In this document: positions 14,901-29,636 of the stretch, piece after piece
Position numbering within the stretch: position 1 is the first letter of the stretch
Layout: the number at the start of each line of letters is the position of its first letter
NCBI GenBank assembly: GCA_012295275.1
Contig: CM022665.1
Span: 17,460,410-17,524,409, forward strand
DNA length: 64,000 bases
Direction: 5' to 3'
From: Chrysomallon squamiferum
Taxonomy: Eukaryota; Mollusca; Gastropoda; Neomphalida; Peltospiridae
Notes under the pieces: model-generated
Database searches by the model: none
What the model saw: only the letters and a program-made list of their open reading frames with translations
What the model was told of the DNA's origin: nothing
Position numbers and translations under genes: made by a program

Positions 14901-17900
14901 TCTTATACATTACAGCTTCTATATACCTCTCTTTTTTCTCAGACTTATCAGTGATGTAGATGATATACTGACCAGATGTCGCAGTGTTTTATAACAGTTG
15001 GTATAGTACTGTCAATAAAATAATAAACATACAAGTAGTTCTGCCTTCTGATTGCATTTTATAAATCTTACCACAAAATGATTACAGTGACATTGTTTAA
15101 AATTTTAAATAATTGACAGTCCTGTGTCTAAATTATGAAACCATTGCTGCATTTTTCTTCTTTTTTTTATTTTGCTTTGAAACATGATATTCTTGATTTT
15201 TCCACCTGCTGTTTGTCCACTCTCAAGGTTTAAATTCTATCTAATTGTCTTTCAGCAATTAATTAATCCCAAGAATCATTGTACAAACAGAAAATCATTT
15301 CTGTTGTATGCATATTTTGTTTTGAAATAGTTATATATGACAAAGGGACAAATACAGCAGAACTGAGATTGTCAGACAGCAATCTTTTATTGCAAATGTA
15401 ACAGAGAAATATAGCTGCTGTTTTATGTCATTTTTTTTTTACATTAATTCATCCTTGTATCAATTCATTCAGGATAAGTGAATGTTAAAAAACAAAACAA
15501 CCACATATCTAAATCTCATACAAATGTGTGTTTTTTCTTACCATCATAAACTGTTCCACATTTTCCTTTCCTTTTTCAGCTCTTCCTGCAACCAACATTA
15601 GCCGACTTTGAAGGTCCACCAACTGATCATAAGAATACTTCCTAACATCTTTCCCACCAGCATTTTCCTCAGGCATCACATGTAAGCTGATAACATGATT
15701 CAAGTCCTGAAATATAATATATATACTACTAACACTATTAAAACATTTTAATCTTAAACTTTTGGGTTAATACAAACAGACATTTACATCAAGCCAGCAT
15801 GGACAATATATATGTGTATATGTGTATGTATATGTCAAACAGCTTAAACAATTATAGTGTTAGGAAACTAAATTGAGCTACATCCTTTTTTCTTTTTTTG
15901 ATTTCACTATTTTATTAAATATAAAAAGTAATGCTTCTTTTTCAATCACTAAATGCAATTTATTTAGATACCAGATGAGAAGATGTAGTTTCCCTGCTCA
16001 GACATCCAGTGCGATATATTCCTCGTGAGTTGATCATACCAGCTTGACTCAATGATGTTACTTCCACAGATCCATGAGACTGGCTCACCTCCTTCAGCCA
16101 GTCCAAAAATCGTCCTGTATCACGCTAATTAAATGTATAAATACAAAAACTTACAAATAGAATTACATACTAGTAATATCAATATATGTGATATGTCTAA
16201 TGTGACATGTCTAATGTGAAATTCATTACATTCAGAATCATAAATAGCATTTCTTCTTTCACATTCAAAGTTTTCTATTTTCACATTTAAAAACAAAATG
16301 TTCACAAAAGTCATTATTAGGAGTAAAATTTTGTTGTCATTAATATAACAAACAGATATTAATTATATTATGAACAGAAATAATTATTTTAATATAATAG
16401 CATATAAGTAGTTATGATTAATATCCAGTAACCTTTATAAAGCAATAAAAACACAACCAATAAAATGGAGCAGAAAACCATCATGAGCACTTACAAGCAT
16501 GTATGGCAATTTTGGATTTGTTTCCAGCTCTCTCCAAACTGATTCACAGCCTTTCAAAAACATACTGTAATCACACTTTTGGCTGCATTCAAATATTAGT
16601 GGAGAATATCCCATTGTTGCAGCATGAAGACAGTTAACTTTATGAATTTCATGGTCTCCTTCTCCTGCAGAAATGTAGGCTAAGTCCACAAACACTTTCA
16701 GTTCTTTCAAACCAGCTGTTGTTTAAAATAATAATATGATAATTATCATTACAAATCAGTTTAACTAACAACAGGCAATAAATAGTTTGCTTGTTTTTTG
16801 GGGGGGGGGTTGTTGTTTTTTTTGTCAGAAAAATGTTATAATTTAAAATATTAGGATGTCTTATAATTAAAAACAGTAAAAAAAATATATTTATTTCAAC
16901 TTTGTTCTTACTGAATTTTCCACAACTTCTTATACTGAATGTTTTAAACATGTACTAATATACAGCAGAAATGTGTTCATTTTAATCTAATTAATTTAAA
17001 ATAGGGTCAGAGTTAAACATAAGTTATAAAAAGAACTATAATTTTAAAAAATCATTTCACACCTTTCATTGATTCTCTGAGCCAATCAACAAGAGGCTTA
17101 CTTTCCCTGAATGCAATTAGACTTTCTATTTGTTTTTTATTTACATTTTCTAATAATTTGCAGGTGTCTAAGACTGACTTATCCATTTCTTTCATGGCAG
17201 TAGTTTCGTTCTGAGTCTGAAAAGAAATTGAAAACAAAACCAAAACACATTAAAAAAGCAAAGAAACTTGTTTTTAATTAAAATATTTCTTAACATAAAG
17301 AAAAAATATGTTGATAGGTGCATGTTTCATTATTGTTTGTTGGTTGTATTAAATACTCATGACTACTAAATTGTTTTTCACTTATTTACCTTAATTAAAA
17401 TCTATTAATGAGTACATTATTGTTGTTATGTATTTTGTTCATGATTTTCTGTCAGATGCAAAAATGAAGCTCACTCATGTTTTTAAAATTATATGTATTT
17501 AAATCAGATTGCAAACTAACTTCATCATGAGTCTTTAACTTAAAATTACTGAAAGTGATACCAGATTCAAGATTTCCTTGATTGGGTTGAAATTGCCAGT
17601 GAAACCAAATTCTTCTTGAATCTCCATAATTTCTGCAGCAGCTATTTGACATTTATCCACCAGACAAAATGTTTTAAGCTGCTCTATTCGTTCCTCCACC
17701 CATTTATCAGATCCTTCACTGTTCATGATAGTGAACTCAAGTTTGATTTGATCATAGTTTTCATTGAAATTGACAATGTGTTTCCAAATACCTTGAAATG
17801 AAATTGTTCCATTTTTAATGTCTGTACTTAGTTCATCCCATTTCTTTTTGGTTTCATTCCATATGTTGACAACTGAATGTAAATCATTTGCAGGAGGACC

Positions 17901-20900
17901 ATCTCTGGCTCCTTCCTTTTGCCACATTTTCTGGAACAGTATACTATTCATCAATTTTTTCAGCTGAGGAACAATCACAAGAAGCTTCTCAGGAATATTG
18001 TATATGTTAACAGAAGGCTGATAATCACTAATGTCAAATGCCTTTTGCCTTTCAAGCACTAAAGGTTGACAAATTTGTTCAAGTGTTTGTTTATCCATAG
18101 TATCCATCATCTTCCTGACATGTAGTGATATGTCAGTGGTATCAACTACAATAGATACAGAATCATTTTATTTTTCCCTTTTAAATCTTATTTGTACAAC
18201 TGTAGAATATTTAAATATAAAATGATTTATCTGCATAATTTTCTGAAAGTTATTTTATTACTGAAGAAAAATAAAACACCTTTACATAGCATTTTAAACA
18301 CTCTAAACTAACAGCATAGCATCATTTGAGCAGATTTAAATAATACATGACTAATGAAATCTATATACAAGAAAAAGAAAAAGAAAATCATAAATAGAGA
18401 AATTTATCTCTTGTGAAATATGTAACATTTATTTTATTTATATTTTTTACCCTATATAATAAACTTTTTATTTTATTTTTATTTTTTTATCTGGATTGAT
18501 TTCTTATTTATACTGATCTTTATAAATTAACTTTATTATTTTCTAGATACATTTTAGAGACTTGTCTTTTTATTTTTTTCCTGTGTTAGATTTTTCTAAG
18601 GGGTTTAACTTAAAGACAGTGCAATGTTTTGTTGGGGTTTTTTAATTATTATTATTGGATTTTTAAAAATATTTTCTAATCACATGTTCTTGTGCTATAT
18701 AAATACAAAATCAGAAACTATTTAAAGATAAAATATTACCATTAAAATACTAAATACCTGATATCAGAAGTGCACAAAATGACATCAGAACATCAGTTTG
18801 GCTTAAATACTGATGAAAAGTTTTTAGTTCTTTTTCTCTAATTTGAAACACTTTTTCCAAATATTTCACATCTGTTTTCTGATTTATCTCTTCGGTGTAA
18901 TTTGCTTCAGATGCCATAATGATTCTTAAAAAATTATCCTTTTCTGAAAGAACTTTCTTAAGATTTCCAACACCAATGCTTCCTTCTGTTAAGTTCTTTT
19001 TTATCTCGGTAAGAACATCAGTAGCCCTACACAGCAGTTCTAAACATCTGTCTGTCAGAAAACTTTGGGACTGTTCTCCATCTGTGATAAAAAGCAAAAA
19101 AAAAACTTTTAGTGTAAGATGTTGCATGTTTCTTAGGCAATTAATAATTAAAAAACAAAATGTTTTAATGCTTCTCACCATTTCTTTTTTGTGTGTCTGT
19201 GTGTGTGTGTGTGTGTGTGTGTTTTGTGCGTGAAATTAGCAGCCGCCTACAATGTATGAACATTTTTCCAAGTCCAATTGTTTTTCAGTAGAAATGTCCC
19301 TTAGATAAAGGAACACCTGCTGAATGCAGACGTGGACAGCATTTGTTTAATTGGTAGTCCACTGCTAAAGCAGACAGCATACTAATTTGGATTTGTTGTC
19401 TCCAAAAAAAAAAAAAAATTATTTTATGGCAGCTTTATACAATATTTTTAAAGATGGTGTTGCCCATTTTCTGCACTTCACAGTGCATGCTGGGAGTGTT
19501 CTTTCTGTCGAATCACAAGAGCCCACAAACTGCAATCACCAAATGTTTGCCTGCCAAACTGTGGGAGACCAAACCATTTGGTACATAATTTTGATAATTT
19601 AATCATTCAACATCATTCAGATGAACTTGATATATTTGGAACTGTATTTCAGGAGAATGCCATGATGCTTGCTATGGCAATACCCAACCATGACTATTTA
19701 TGTTTGTTGTTGATACTGGATGTGAATAAAGATTGTAAATATGTTCAAACAAATTGTCTGTAATTTTTGTCCATTTGATGAGAGAACACCTGCAATGTAG
19801 GCTCACTTTTGCTCAGACCCATGGGTGTCCACACAAGACAGGAACTACCATATTATAGTATTTTTATTTTTTTTGGTTTAATGTTATAGCTGTTTTTAAA
19901 CAGCAATAAAAAAAAAATAAAAATAATAATAATAATAATAATAATGAAATAAAAATTAAAATCTATTATTCTGAAAAAATTCTGTACAAATTATGTTATT
20001 TTACATAATTACATTTTTATAGTCCATTACCATGGTTTCATTTAAGAAAGCATTTTGAGAAGATTAACCATGTAAAAAGATACTGGTATAATAAAGATTA
20101 ATTATCATGCTTTTAACCAAATGAATTAATAATAAAACTCTTTAATTAAACAATATAAACATAAAAAGACATTAAAAAAAACAAGTAAAATTAAGAGGTT
20201 TTAATTTGAATCAGTACACCTGGTTTTCTTGAAAATTGTACTTTAACCAAAAATAGTATAATGTTAATAATAACTACATTCAGTTAGTCAATAACAAATA
20301 TATGATAAATAATTACATTTTCTCATTTAAAAGCATTTTTAAATTTTTAAAATAATATTTATGTTTAGTTACTTTGGTTATTTTTTATTTCATGTTTAAT
20401 AACATCAATACTTACAAAAACGTTCAAAATACTGCACTAGTGGTTTGAAACTGATAACAAAAGTTATCACATCATCAGAATTTTCATTCTTTGGCCACTG
20501 ATTTTCTAACATCTTTGACATTAATGATCCAAAAGGTTTTGTCACTGGCACATATTGTGAATGTCTCTAAAATAATTTTAAAAATAATCAATGTTAACCT
20601 AACATTAACAAACACATACACATACACAAACATGCTTATAACCATAGACATACATTTAGTATGAAGCAACAGTAACATCATGAATGATAATTTAAAACAA
20701 ATATATAAACTAATAATCTTTCAAGAGATAATATAACAGATTTTATAATCATAACAAATAAATATATTGATTTAAAATGGTTAATATATCAAAATATATT
20801 TAAACAATATAAAATGAACTAAAAATTCAAAATAATTAAAAACTGTCAGAGAAAACATAAATGTTAATATTATATCTTAGTTATTCATTAAATTTATTAA

Positions 20901-21090
20901 ATTTAATATTCAAATAGAATTAGAATCAACTTTGTTTTCTCAAGAATCTGTATACTGATTTCTCATATATTTTTATGTCCAATGTTAGGTCTCTGGGTCT
21001 AACAAACAGTCACAGTGATAGATGTGAAAATACAAACCACATCCTGAAATTACATGGAGCTATGACATGAAGACTGAGTGGTGTTTTTAC

Positions 21091-21122
<32 letters not shown>

Positions 21123-24100
21123 TTTTTTTTTCATTTTCCAATGTTATTTTGTGTGTGATGTTAACTATAAAATCTATTAATAAATTTGGCAGAAATTATT
21201 TTTATTTTTCATTTTGTTTCTGAAAATCAATTTCCAATATTTTTTCTTTCATTTCCCAATTTCATTTTAACTATTTTCATTAATTTAGAATAATTAACAG
21301 GGAGATTTCATATTATCAATGGTGCCTTCTACTGAATTATGATTTTTTTTTTAAAAAAGAAATTCACTTCCAAGAACAGAGTTGTAAACTGACTATGAAA
21401 TATATTTATTACACTGTGTTGCTCTGAAAGGATTTTTGAACTATGAGTAGACAAAAAGTAAAGAAAGAAAAACAAAAGAAATGTATTAATGATACCATCA
21501 TTTCTTTTTCAAAAGACTGGAAAGTTGATGTTGTTAGTCTTTCCTTCAGTGCATCAGTTATCTGAGATTCCATGCCTGTTGTCAATACTTCAGTAGATCT
21601 GCTACTACTAAGCTAAAAGAAAATTAAATAAATTAAGAAAAGTAAAGTCTTATAATGATATAATTCATCATAATTTACAAATAAATCATATTTATCTTAT
21701 TTTTGTTGTTTTGAGCAACTTTTATTTTAATGCATCTAATCCTGTTAATTGCAGTATATTTTGTAATTATTTCAAAAAGACTTTCACTATATTATTACTT
21801 TGTGTATGCACAATAATTGTTATTTTGATTCACCCAATTTGAGCCATGAAAGAATAAGTTTTTGTGTCTAAAAGATAATTTATAATAAAATAACAAAGTT
21901 TTAGCTATATTTCATATAATACATACAGAAGATATTTCTTTTTCAAAAGCTCCTAAAAGTTTTTCTTTCCACCAGTGTTTCAGGTCACCTGCCAGCATCT
22001 GCATGTTTATTACATTGTTCCAAACCTACAAGCAAATTTAACATTTTTAAAATATATTTTATTTATTTGTTTATTAACATCTTAGTAAAATAAATTCAAA
22101 CCTGACCATTTCGTTAATGAGTATGTTAGAATCTTTTCAAAATTAAGGTTACAATCTAATTATATTTTCCTCAAACCTATTCACCATTATGTAAACTCAA
22201 ATGAAAAAGTCTTACCATCAGTGCTTCTTTTAAATGATGCTGAGATGAATAGCCAAAATAATGGGTTTTTTTCAGCCAATCAAATGTAGCTGTTTCAAGA
22301 CATTCAAGCAGTGACTTAGCTTCTTCCATCACTGATGTGTTAAACAATTCTATCTTATTATCAACCAAACACTGGTGAGCAGTACCCAAACCACTAACCA
22401 CAGCCAGAGATAGAGAAATAATTGGTAGAACAACCTCTGTTTCACAAAAACCTTTCAGGTTGTCATCAACAAGATCTTTCACAACAATACTTGACAAATG
22501 TAATTGTTCTGTGATCATCTTCACATTTTCCCTGAAAATAGCATACTGATAATTAACAAAATAATTGATTCTTAATATTTAAAAAGTTCAGTTAAAATGA
22601 AAAATGTATTTTTAATTAACTGCATTACTGATTCTTTCATTGCTGTAATTTATAATATTACTTTTTAGGCATAAATGAAAACAGGAAAATTTGACTATAT
22701 TTTCAAAAAAAAAAAAAAAATTTTTTATTTATATGCAGCTTCATTACTTTAATACTTAGCAATAATAAAAATATATATGTAACATAAAATTAATATAATA
22801 ATAATTATTTACATTATTTTTTTACTGAATAACTTAATAATAAACCAAACATTATTTATTTAAATATTTGAATAATTTTAAAGTATTTTAAAACTAATTA
22901 AAACTGTTCTCTCAAAAAACAAAAACAACAACAACAAGAAAAACCAAGAAGAAAAAACCAATTTAAAGATAAACAGATAATAAAATGAACCCATGTTTAA
23001 ATTCTGTGTAACAATTTGTTTTGGTGCAGATAACAATATGTTTTAAAGTGGTAAAATGTATGTATGTATGTATGTATACATATATGTGTGTTTTATAAAT
23101 GATTACTACACACAAATACAGATATATACATGTGTGTGTGTGTGTGTGTGTGTGAAGGTGAACATTTTTGAAACTTTAACCTCATTACTGAAAAACAATC
23201 TGAAATACCTGATAGTTCAAAACCATCACAAATAAAATATAGCACAGTAAAATATTTGCTTTTCTGGATATCTTATAAAGACCTATTTTATTTCTTTAAA
23301 TTGCTATTCATACCGGTTATTCTACACTTACTGTGATATCTGGCTTTCCTTTGTTTTAAAGTGATCAGCATTGTCTTGGAACAGTTTTGCAAACATCTGA
23401 AATGAAAAGCCACAGCCTGAACTTAAATAAAACTAATCAATAACCAAATGAAAAATATATTCATTTTCAACAATAAACATATTCTAAATTTTTTAACATC
23501 TAATCTTACAAATATGATGCATAAAAAGACTATACTATAAATATTTACTCAAACATCAAATAAACAGTTCAAATTAACACAATTTTGAATATAAATCTGT
23601 TAGAAACAATAAAAAAAAAACAAAAAAAAAAAATAAATAAATAAATAAATGAAAGTCATGTAAAAAATTAAAATTAAATTTTTTTTTAAATTACCTCTGA
23701 ATTAAATCAAAGGTAGTAGAAACTGCAATTAATTTTCATCGCTAAAGAATTGTGCACTGACCCAGTGAAGCATTATTACCCACTCTGGAACCACTGCTTT
23801 AGTAACTACACCTTATATATAAGGTCACAGAGAAGGCCATATTTAATTTATTTTAAATCAGCTAAATTTTATTATTTTCAATATTACTTTTTACTTTTAT
23901 ACATTCATAAAATTGCATTTTGGATACATATACATACTACAATCCTTTATTTTTCACAATTTTAAGTTTTATTTATCATTTTTCTTTAAGGCCAAGGATA
24001 AAGATTCCTCAACATCATGTAAATAAGACATTATAATTCATAGATTGTAGGATTCATTTATTACAATGTCATCATAACTGATTGCTGGATAAAATAATTT

Positions 24101-27100
24101 AACTTGGTATTGAAAGCATTTATAATGGCAGTACTGACATATTTAAATGGTTTTTCATCAGTGCAAGACTTTCTTTTGTGAAAAAAAAAAAAAAAACAAT
24201 TTTTTTTTTTTTTTTTTATTGTTATGTATATATATATATATATAAAGGCATAATCTGTTATTTGCCTAGTTATAGGCATGACAAAAATGCCATCAAAGTA
24301 TGATGAAAAATGGCATTGCAATTACAACAATAATTGCATTTAATTAAGCAAGAACAGCACATAATAAAATATCATACACAAGTTTTAATATTTATATTAT
24401 TAGTAGATTCAGTATGTTATAATAAATGTTATCTCATATTATGAATTATTTGTACACTTTCAAAACAATAGTATACCACAAACTGAAATATTTCAATACA
24501 TGAGTATACTAGTATAACAGGCTACATACACTAGCAGGCACAAATATAATAAGTTTGTAATATGTTTATGTATCAGTTAGAAATGACAAAACAACTGATG
24601 GTCTTTGCACATTACTCTTAATGACCAGGTATAACAAATAAGTACTGAAATACACTATGGACACATAATTACAAATGATATAATTCCTTCCTGTCATGCT
24701 GTAGTACTAAAATATATATATATTTAATAAATCAAACATAGACAGGTTATATTTTATAAATAACATTTAATTCCCCACCCCCATATTGTTAATTATTGAA
24801 TATACTGATGTATGATACTCAGTTAATACACACTTGCTAAATGATTAATGTTTTAAAACAGGAAAGACATGAATATTGTTATTACAAGAAAGCACATTGG
24901 GTAAATTGTCAAAAAGGTGATAATGTCACTTATTTGGCAACAATTCAGTTTATACAGATATATGTATAATTCACCTGAGAGGATGTATATTGCTTCTACA
25001 AAAAACAATTTACTGGCTGGTAAGATCTCTCAAAGCATACAAGAGCTACTGTCTCGTTGCTTCAAAGTAAGAAATATATTTGTAAATTTAATGTATATAC
25101 ATATGCAAAGCAACAATGCAAGAAGGAATGTTCAAGTATTCCAAAGTAACCTAAGAGATGACAGGAAAAGAAAAGGACCAAAGTGATTTTTTAATTTTTG
25201 AAATCAGTTAAGTATTTTAGATTTTGTATCAGTTTTTGGATTATGTTTTTCAACACTTTGAAGAAAAGCAATTATGTTAAAATAAGTTTGAACCTTAGTT
25301 TTAAATCCTAAACACAAAATTCATTCCTCTATAACTCCTTTAATTCTAATAATTATTACATGTTACTAAAAAAAGTTTGAATCAAGACTACAGTAATTAT
25401 TTGTCAAATATCAGTCAACTTCTACAGCTGACATGAAATACACAACCTGATCTACCTCATATTATGTTTACACTGCTAAATGGAATCATCCATAACAATC
25501 AGAACATGTCACTTCAATTATATGACATGCACCATCACCCTGCTGAGGGGATAAGCAGTAGATTTAACCATCATAACATGCATTTCACCATATGGACAAT
25601 CAAAAACTGCCATGCAGCAAGTTTTAAACTTCAATCATTAAAGTACAAGAGTAAATTACATTCAGTTATGATGAAACATTTATTATTATAAAAAAACAAA
25701 CATTTTAAGCATTTCATACTGTGTCATGATAACGGAACGTCTTGCATTTTGCTGAAACATCCATCAACTTTCCCCAAAAATATCTCCAGACCCAGATCAG
25801 ATATCACTATGTTGTTTGTCCGAGCTTTAATAACTTTTGTGGAATTCCAGTACATTTTACAAAATGTTCAATATTATGATGGCTTCTTTTATGGAGAACT
25901 GACTAATTTCATAAATCCGGATCTCATAAAGTATGTGGAATTTAAAAAAAACACACAGACACACAAAAAAAAAAAAAAAAAAAAATAATAATAATAATAA
26001 TTTTCCTTAATAAAATTTGACTTTATAATAAATAAATTACTGGACTTATTTTATCAACAAACATATGGTTTTTAACTACAAACTGCTACAAAATGAAGGA
26101 GTGGCAGATGACTCAGTGTCATCACTTTACATTGGGACAGATTTGCATTCCTAGTACAAGTATATGATACATGTAAATACACATATCTAATGAAACAACA
26201 CAAACATTAAAACACACACACACACACACACACTTAGAAAGAAAGAGAATTTGTATTTACCAGTTTGTTTTCTCTTGACTTATACTGTGACTTCAATGTG
26301 TGCCAATGATAAAACAGGTTTGCAGCAACAATATAAGGAGGAATCATCTGAGATGATACAGCACTTTCTAGTTGTCTGATGGTTAGCACTGACATGATGC
26401 TTCTAGGTAAAAGATAGTCTGCCTCAAACATGAATTCCAGATCTTTAATAACATTCTGTACAGGGCTGAAAAATTTAAATAAGTTTTGAAAAAAAAAAAA
26501 TAATAATAATTAAAATTATTTTAAATGTAAAACTAAGTGACCTTTTAATAATCATATTATTACAATTTTTTTTCTCAATGTTTGAAGATGTGTTTTTCAC
26601 TTGTGTTTACTAATGCTACCTATATTTGATTTGCAATAAATGCTTAAATTATTCTGTGGCAAATACAACATAAATGGTGATATGAGTGAACTAAGAACAT
26701 GAGGGTTTTGGAGTTGCTGTTTTCGGGTTTTTTTTGTTGCTTTTGTTATTTTTGTTCTGTTGTTTCTTTTTTCATTTTTTTTTTTCATCACACACATACA
26801 CAGATATTACCTGCTATGAATGAAAATGAACTAGAAAGATTTGGTCACATAATAATTGACAGTGAATAACAGGTATCTTCCCAAGTGAATTAGTATTTCC
26901 AAACCTGGTTTTCTGGAGAGGATTTTACATTTTATCACAAGGGATAATTAAATGAAAACAATCATGTTAATACGTATGTTGTTTCCATATCTCTTATTTT
27001 GTTAAATAATTAAACTTTTGTTTGTCTTTGTCATGTTTTCTTATTAGATAACTAAAAAAAAAATTAAAGGCTTCTCTTTTTTAATAACAAAATATTATTG

Positions 27101-29603
27101 CTTTCTTATAATTATACATTTAATTATTTACAAAAATATGTAATTTTATGCATATTTGAAGAAAACATTAAAAATAAATATTCTTTTTTAACTGTAATAT
27201 TAAAAAAAAAAATATAGTTTGATCAATTTGAAAATGTGAATGAAAAAATGTGCGATTTTCACAACAGCTACATTAAGGATAAATACTTACATGTTCCATT
27301 CTTGTGGTGGTTGATAGTAATAGCCATAATCAGAAAATCCTTCTGTAGCACTTTTCAACTTTTCTGCCTCATTTTTAAGACTTTTGAGTCCCCACCATTC
27401 TGGTGTTCTGTGCTTTTCCAGTGTTGATGTTTTGAAAGGCTCTGAATCTCCATGAAGGAAATGATATAATGGCAGCATATACAACCAACGTACATTAGAT
27501 GGCATGTTCTGTCCAATATGTTTTATGACTTTGTGTAAGGCATTTAATATAGACCTGGAAATACGAACAGTTAATATGAATAACAGCTAAGGAATTCAAT
27601 TCAGTAAACATGTTATACATCTTAACTAAAAACAATTTCCAAATAGCACAAATAACAATTATTTGGTACTGACATAGTATAATTCATTCATCTGACCAAT
27701 ACTTTCTAGCTGAAGTGATCAGTTATATAAACATTCTAAGTTAAACTTTACTTTTTTTAACTGTATTATAATTTAAAATCACACATAAAAGTTTAGCTTT
27801 CTCAACATCAATAAAATCAAATGAAACCCAACATTATTAACTGAATGGCCAAAACACAAATGTCGTGTTTGACACCGATAACAAGATCTAAATTCATTTA
27901 GTCTGATGCCAAAAAAGACAAAAGGATAACTTTTGGCAAAGACCAAAAAATAACAAATTATTACTTTTTAATTTAATATTTAGATCTCCAATTAGTATCC
28001 AACATGAATAAAAATGTTTACCAATGTACACAATATAAGTTGGAGTAAAAAGTTGGATATCAGACTTAGAGAAATAATTAAAAAAAACTTTGGCTTTTCA
28101 GAAAACTGCAAATAATTAAAATGATAAATAAAACATTAAAACATTTTTAGAGATTTTATACAGTTATTCAGGACAGATTTTGTTTTTCAGTGTATAATGC
28201 AATCCAGATTTTGAAAACACACATTTAAAAAAATTCCTTTCTTTCTTTTCTTTTTTTCTAACTTCTCATCAAACAACATGGTCACTTTAATTACTGGTAT
28301 CATTTTTCCTCTAAGACACTTTTAATGAAACTGCATACTAAAAAATATTATAAATTTATAATAGATTGACAGAAAATATTAGAACAACAAAATTCTTACT
28401 CTCTCTTTTGGGGAAAATTCATGTTCATAAGATTATAATTTGGACAGCTTTGTTTCTTTGCATCCACATGTAGCATAAAGGCATGATAAAATCTTTCCAC
28501 CAATGGTTCACATTTGTGAATTTCAATTCCATTTTCCTTTACCATTAACAGAACAAAAACAGCAATCGATAATGCATGCTCAGCACCTCCATGAACTTTT
28601 GCCTTTTCAAGACAGCAAGAGAGTTCATCAAACAGTGAGTTTAAAATTACATCAAAGCTCTGAAAAACATGAAAATTCACTTGCTTTCTTATTATAGTTT
28701 AAAAATATAATAATAATAAAAAAATAAAATAAAATAAAGTAAAATATCTTAATTTACTAACAAGAAATAACAGCATTTTGCTACTATAAAAAAAAGTTTG
28801 ATAAATCATCTATTCTTTTCTTTTACATTCTCCCCAAATGTTATAACTATTAGATTATGGCTTTCTTTTAAAAGTGTTTTGAACTTTCATACTTTTTGGT
28901 AGATTGTACATTAGTTTCAAGCAGAAATAATACCACTAAAATTAGTTCATACTACATAATACTGTATTAGTTATATTTTCCTGATATATGATTTTTTTCA
29001 GGATTTTTGTATATATTTTTGTGTATAATTTATATGTCTATATTTTTATCTATCTATCTAAATATATGTGTGTGTGTGTGTGTGAGATCAAATGTACTAA
29101 AACATGAACAAAAATATATATACATACATATTCTGATATTTAAACATACACTTACATCTGAAAAAAACTTTTCATCAGTATATCTAGAATCTGAGTGAAC
29201 CATCTGAATCCTCAAACACTTCATAATGTTATAAATCTTTTGCAAAATATCTTCTGTTGATTCTGAACTATCTTTGTTGCTCAAAGACTTTATTATATCT
29301 TGTGCAGAGGGAAGAAAGTATTCAGCAGCCTGTTTTGTTTCATATTTTGCTTTTTCTGTTTCATTTGTAAAGACCATCTTCTTTAAATATTCCAGAACAC
29401 CCCTGCTTGGATGATAAACAAAGCCATCATACTGGTGCCATTCATCTGAAATATTTAAAACAGATATCTAATACAATCATCAAATTATCTCCTTTTTATA
29501 AACAGTCAAATAATAATAATAAATTACAACTCCTACTGTTTATCAGTGTTTAGTAACAATTAAAAAACAATTTAATGATTATAAAGATTTATGCAAATAA
29601 ACA

Positions 29604-29636
<33 letters not shown>

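Noticed and set aside
17522-17561. Alternative donor GATGAA|GTTAGT at 17521 giving SNFKLKTHDE at the end of exon 16
   Set aside because: It would need another frameshift. The GTATCA donor keeps phase 0, and the same donor form is used at exons 2 and 13.
24917-25186. Plus-strand 89-residue ORF in an intron
   Set aside because: No recognisable domain, no splice context, AT-rich codon use; likely chance or an old repeat.
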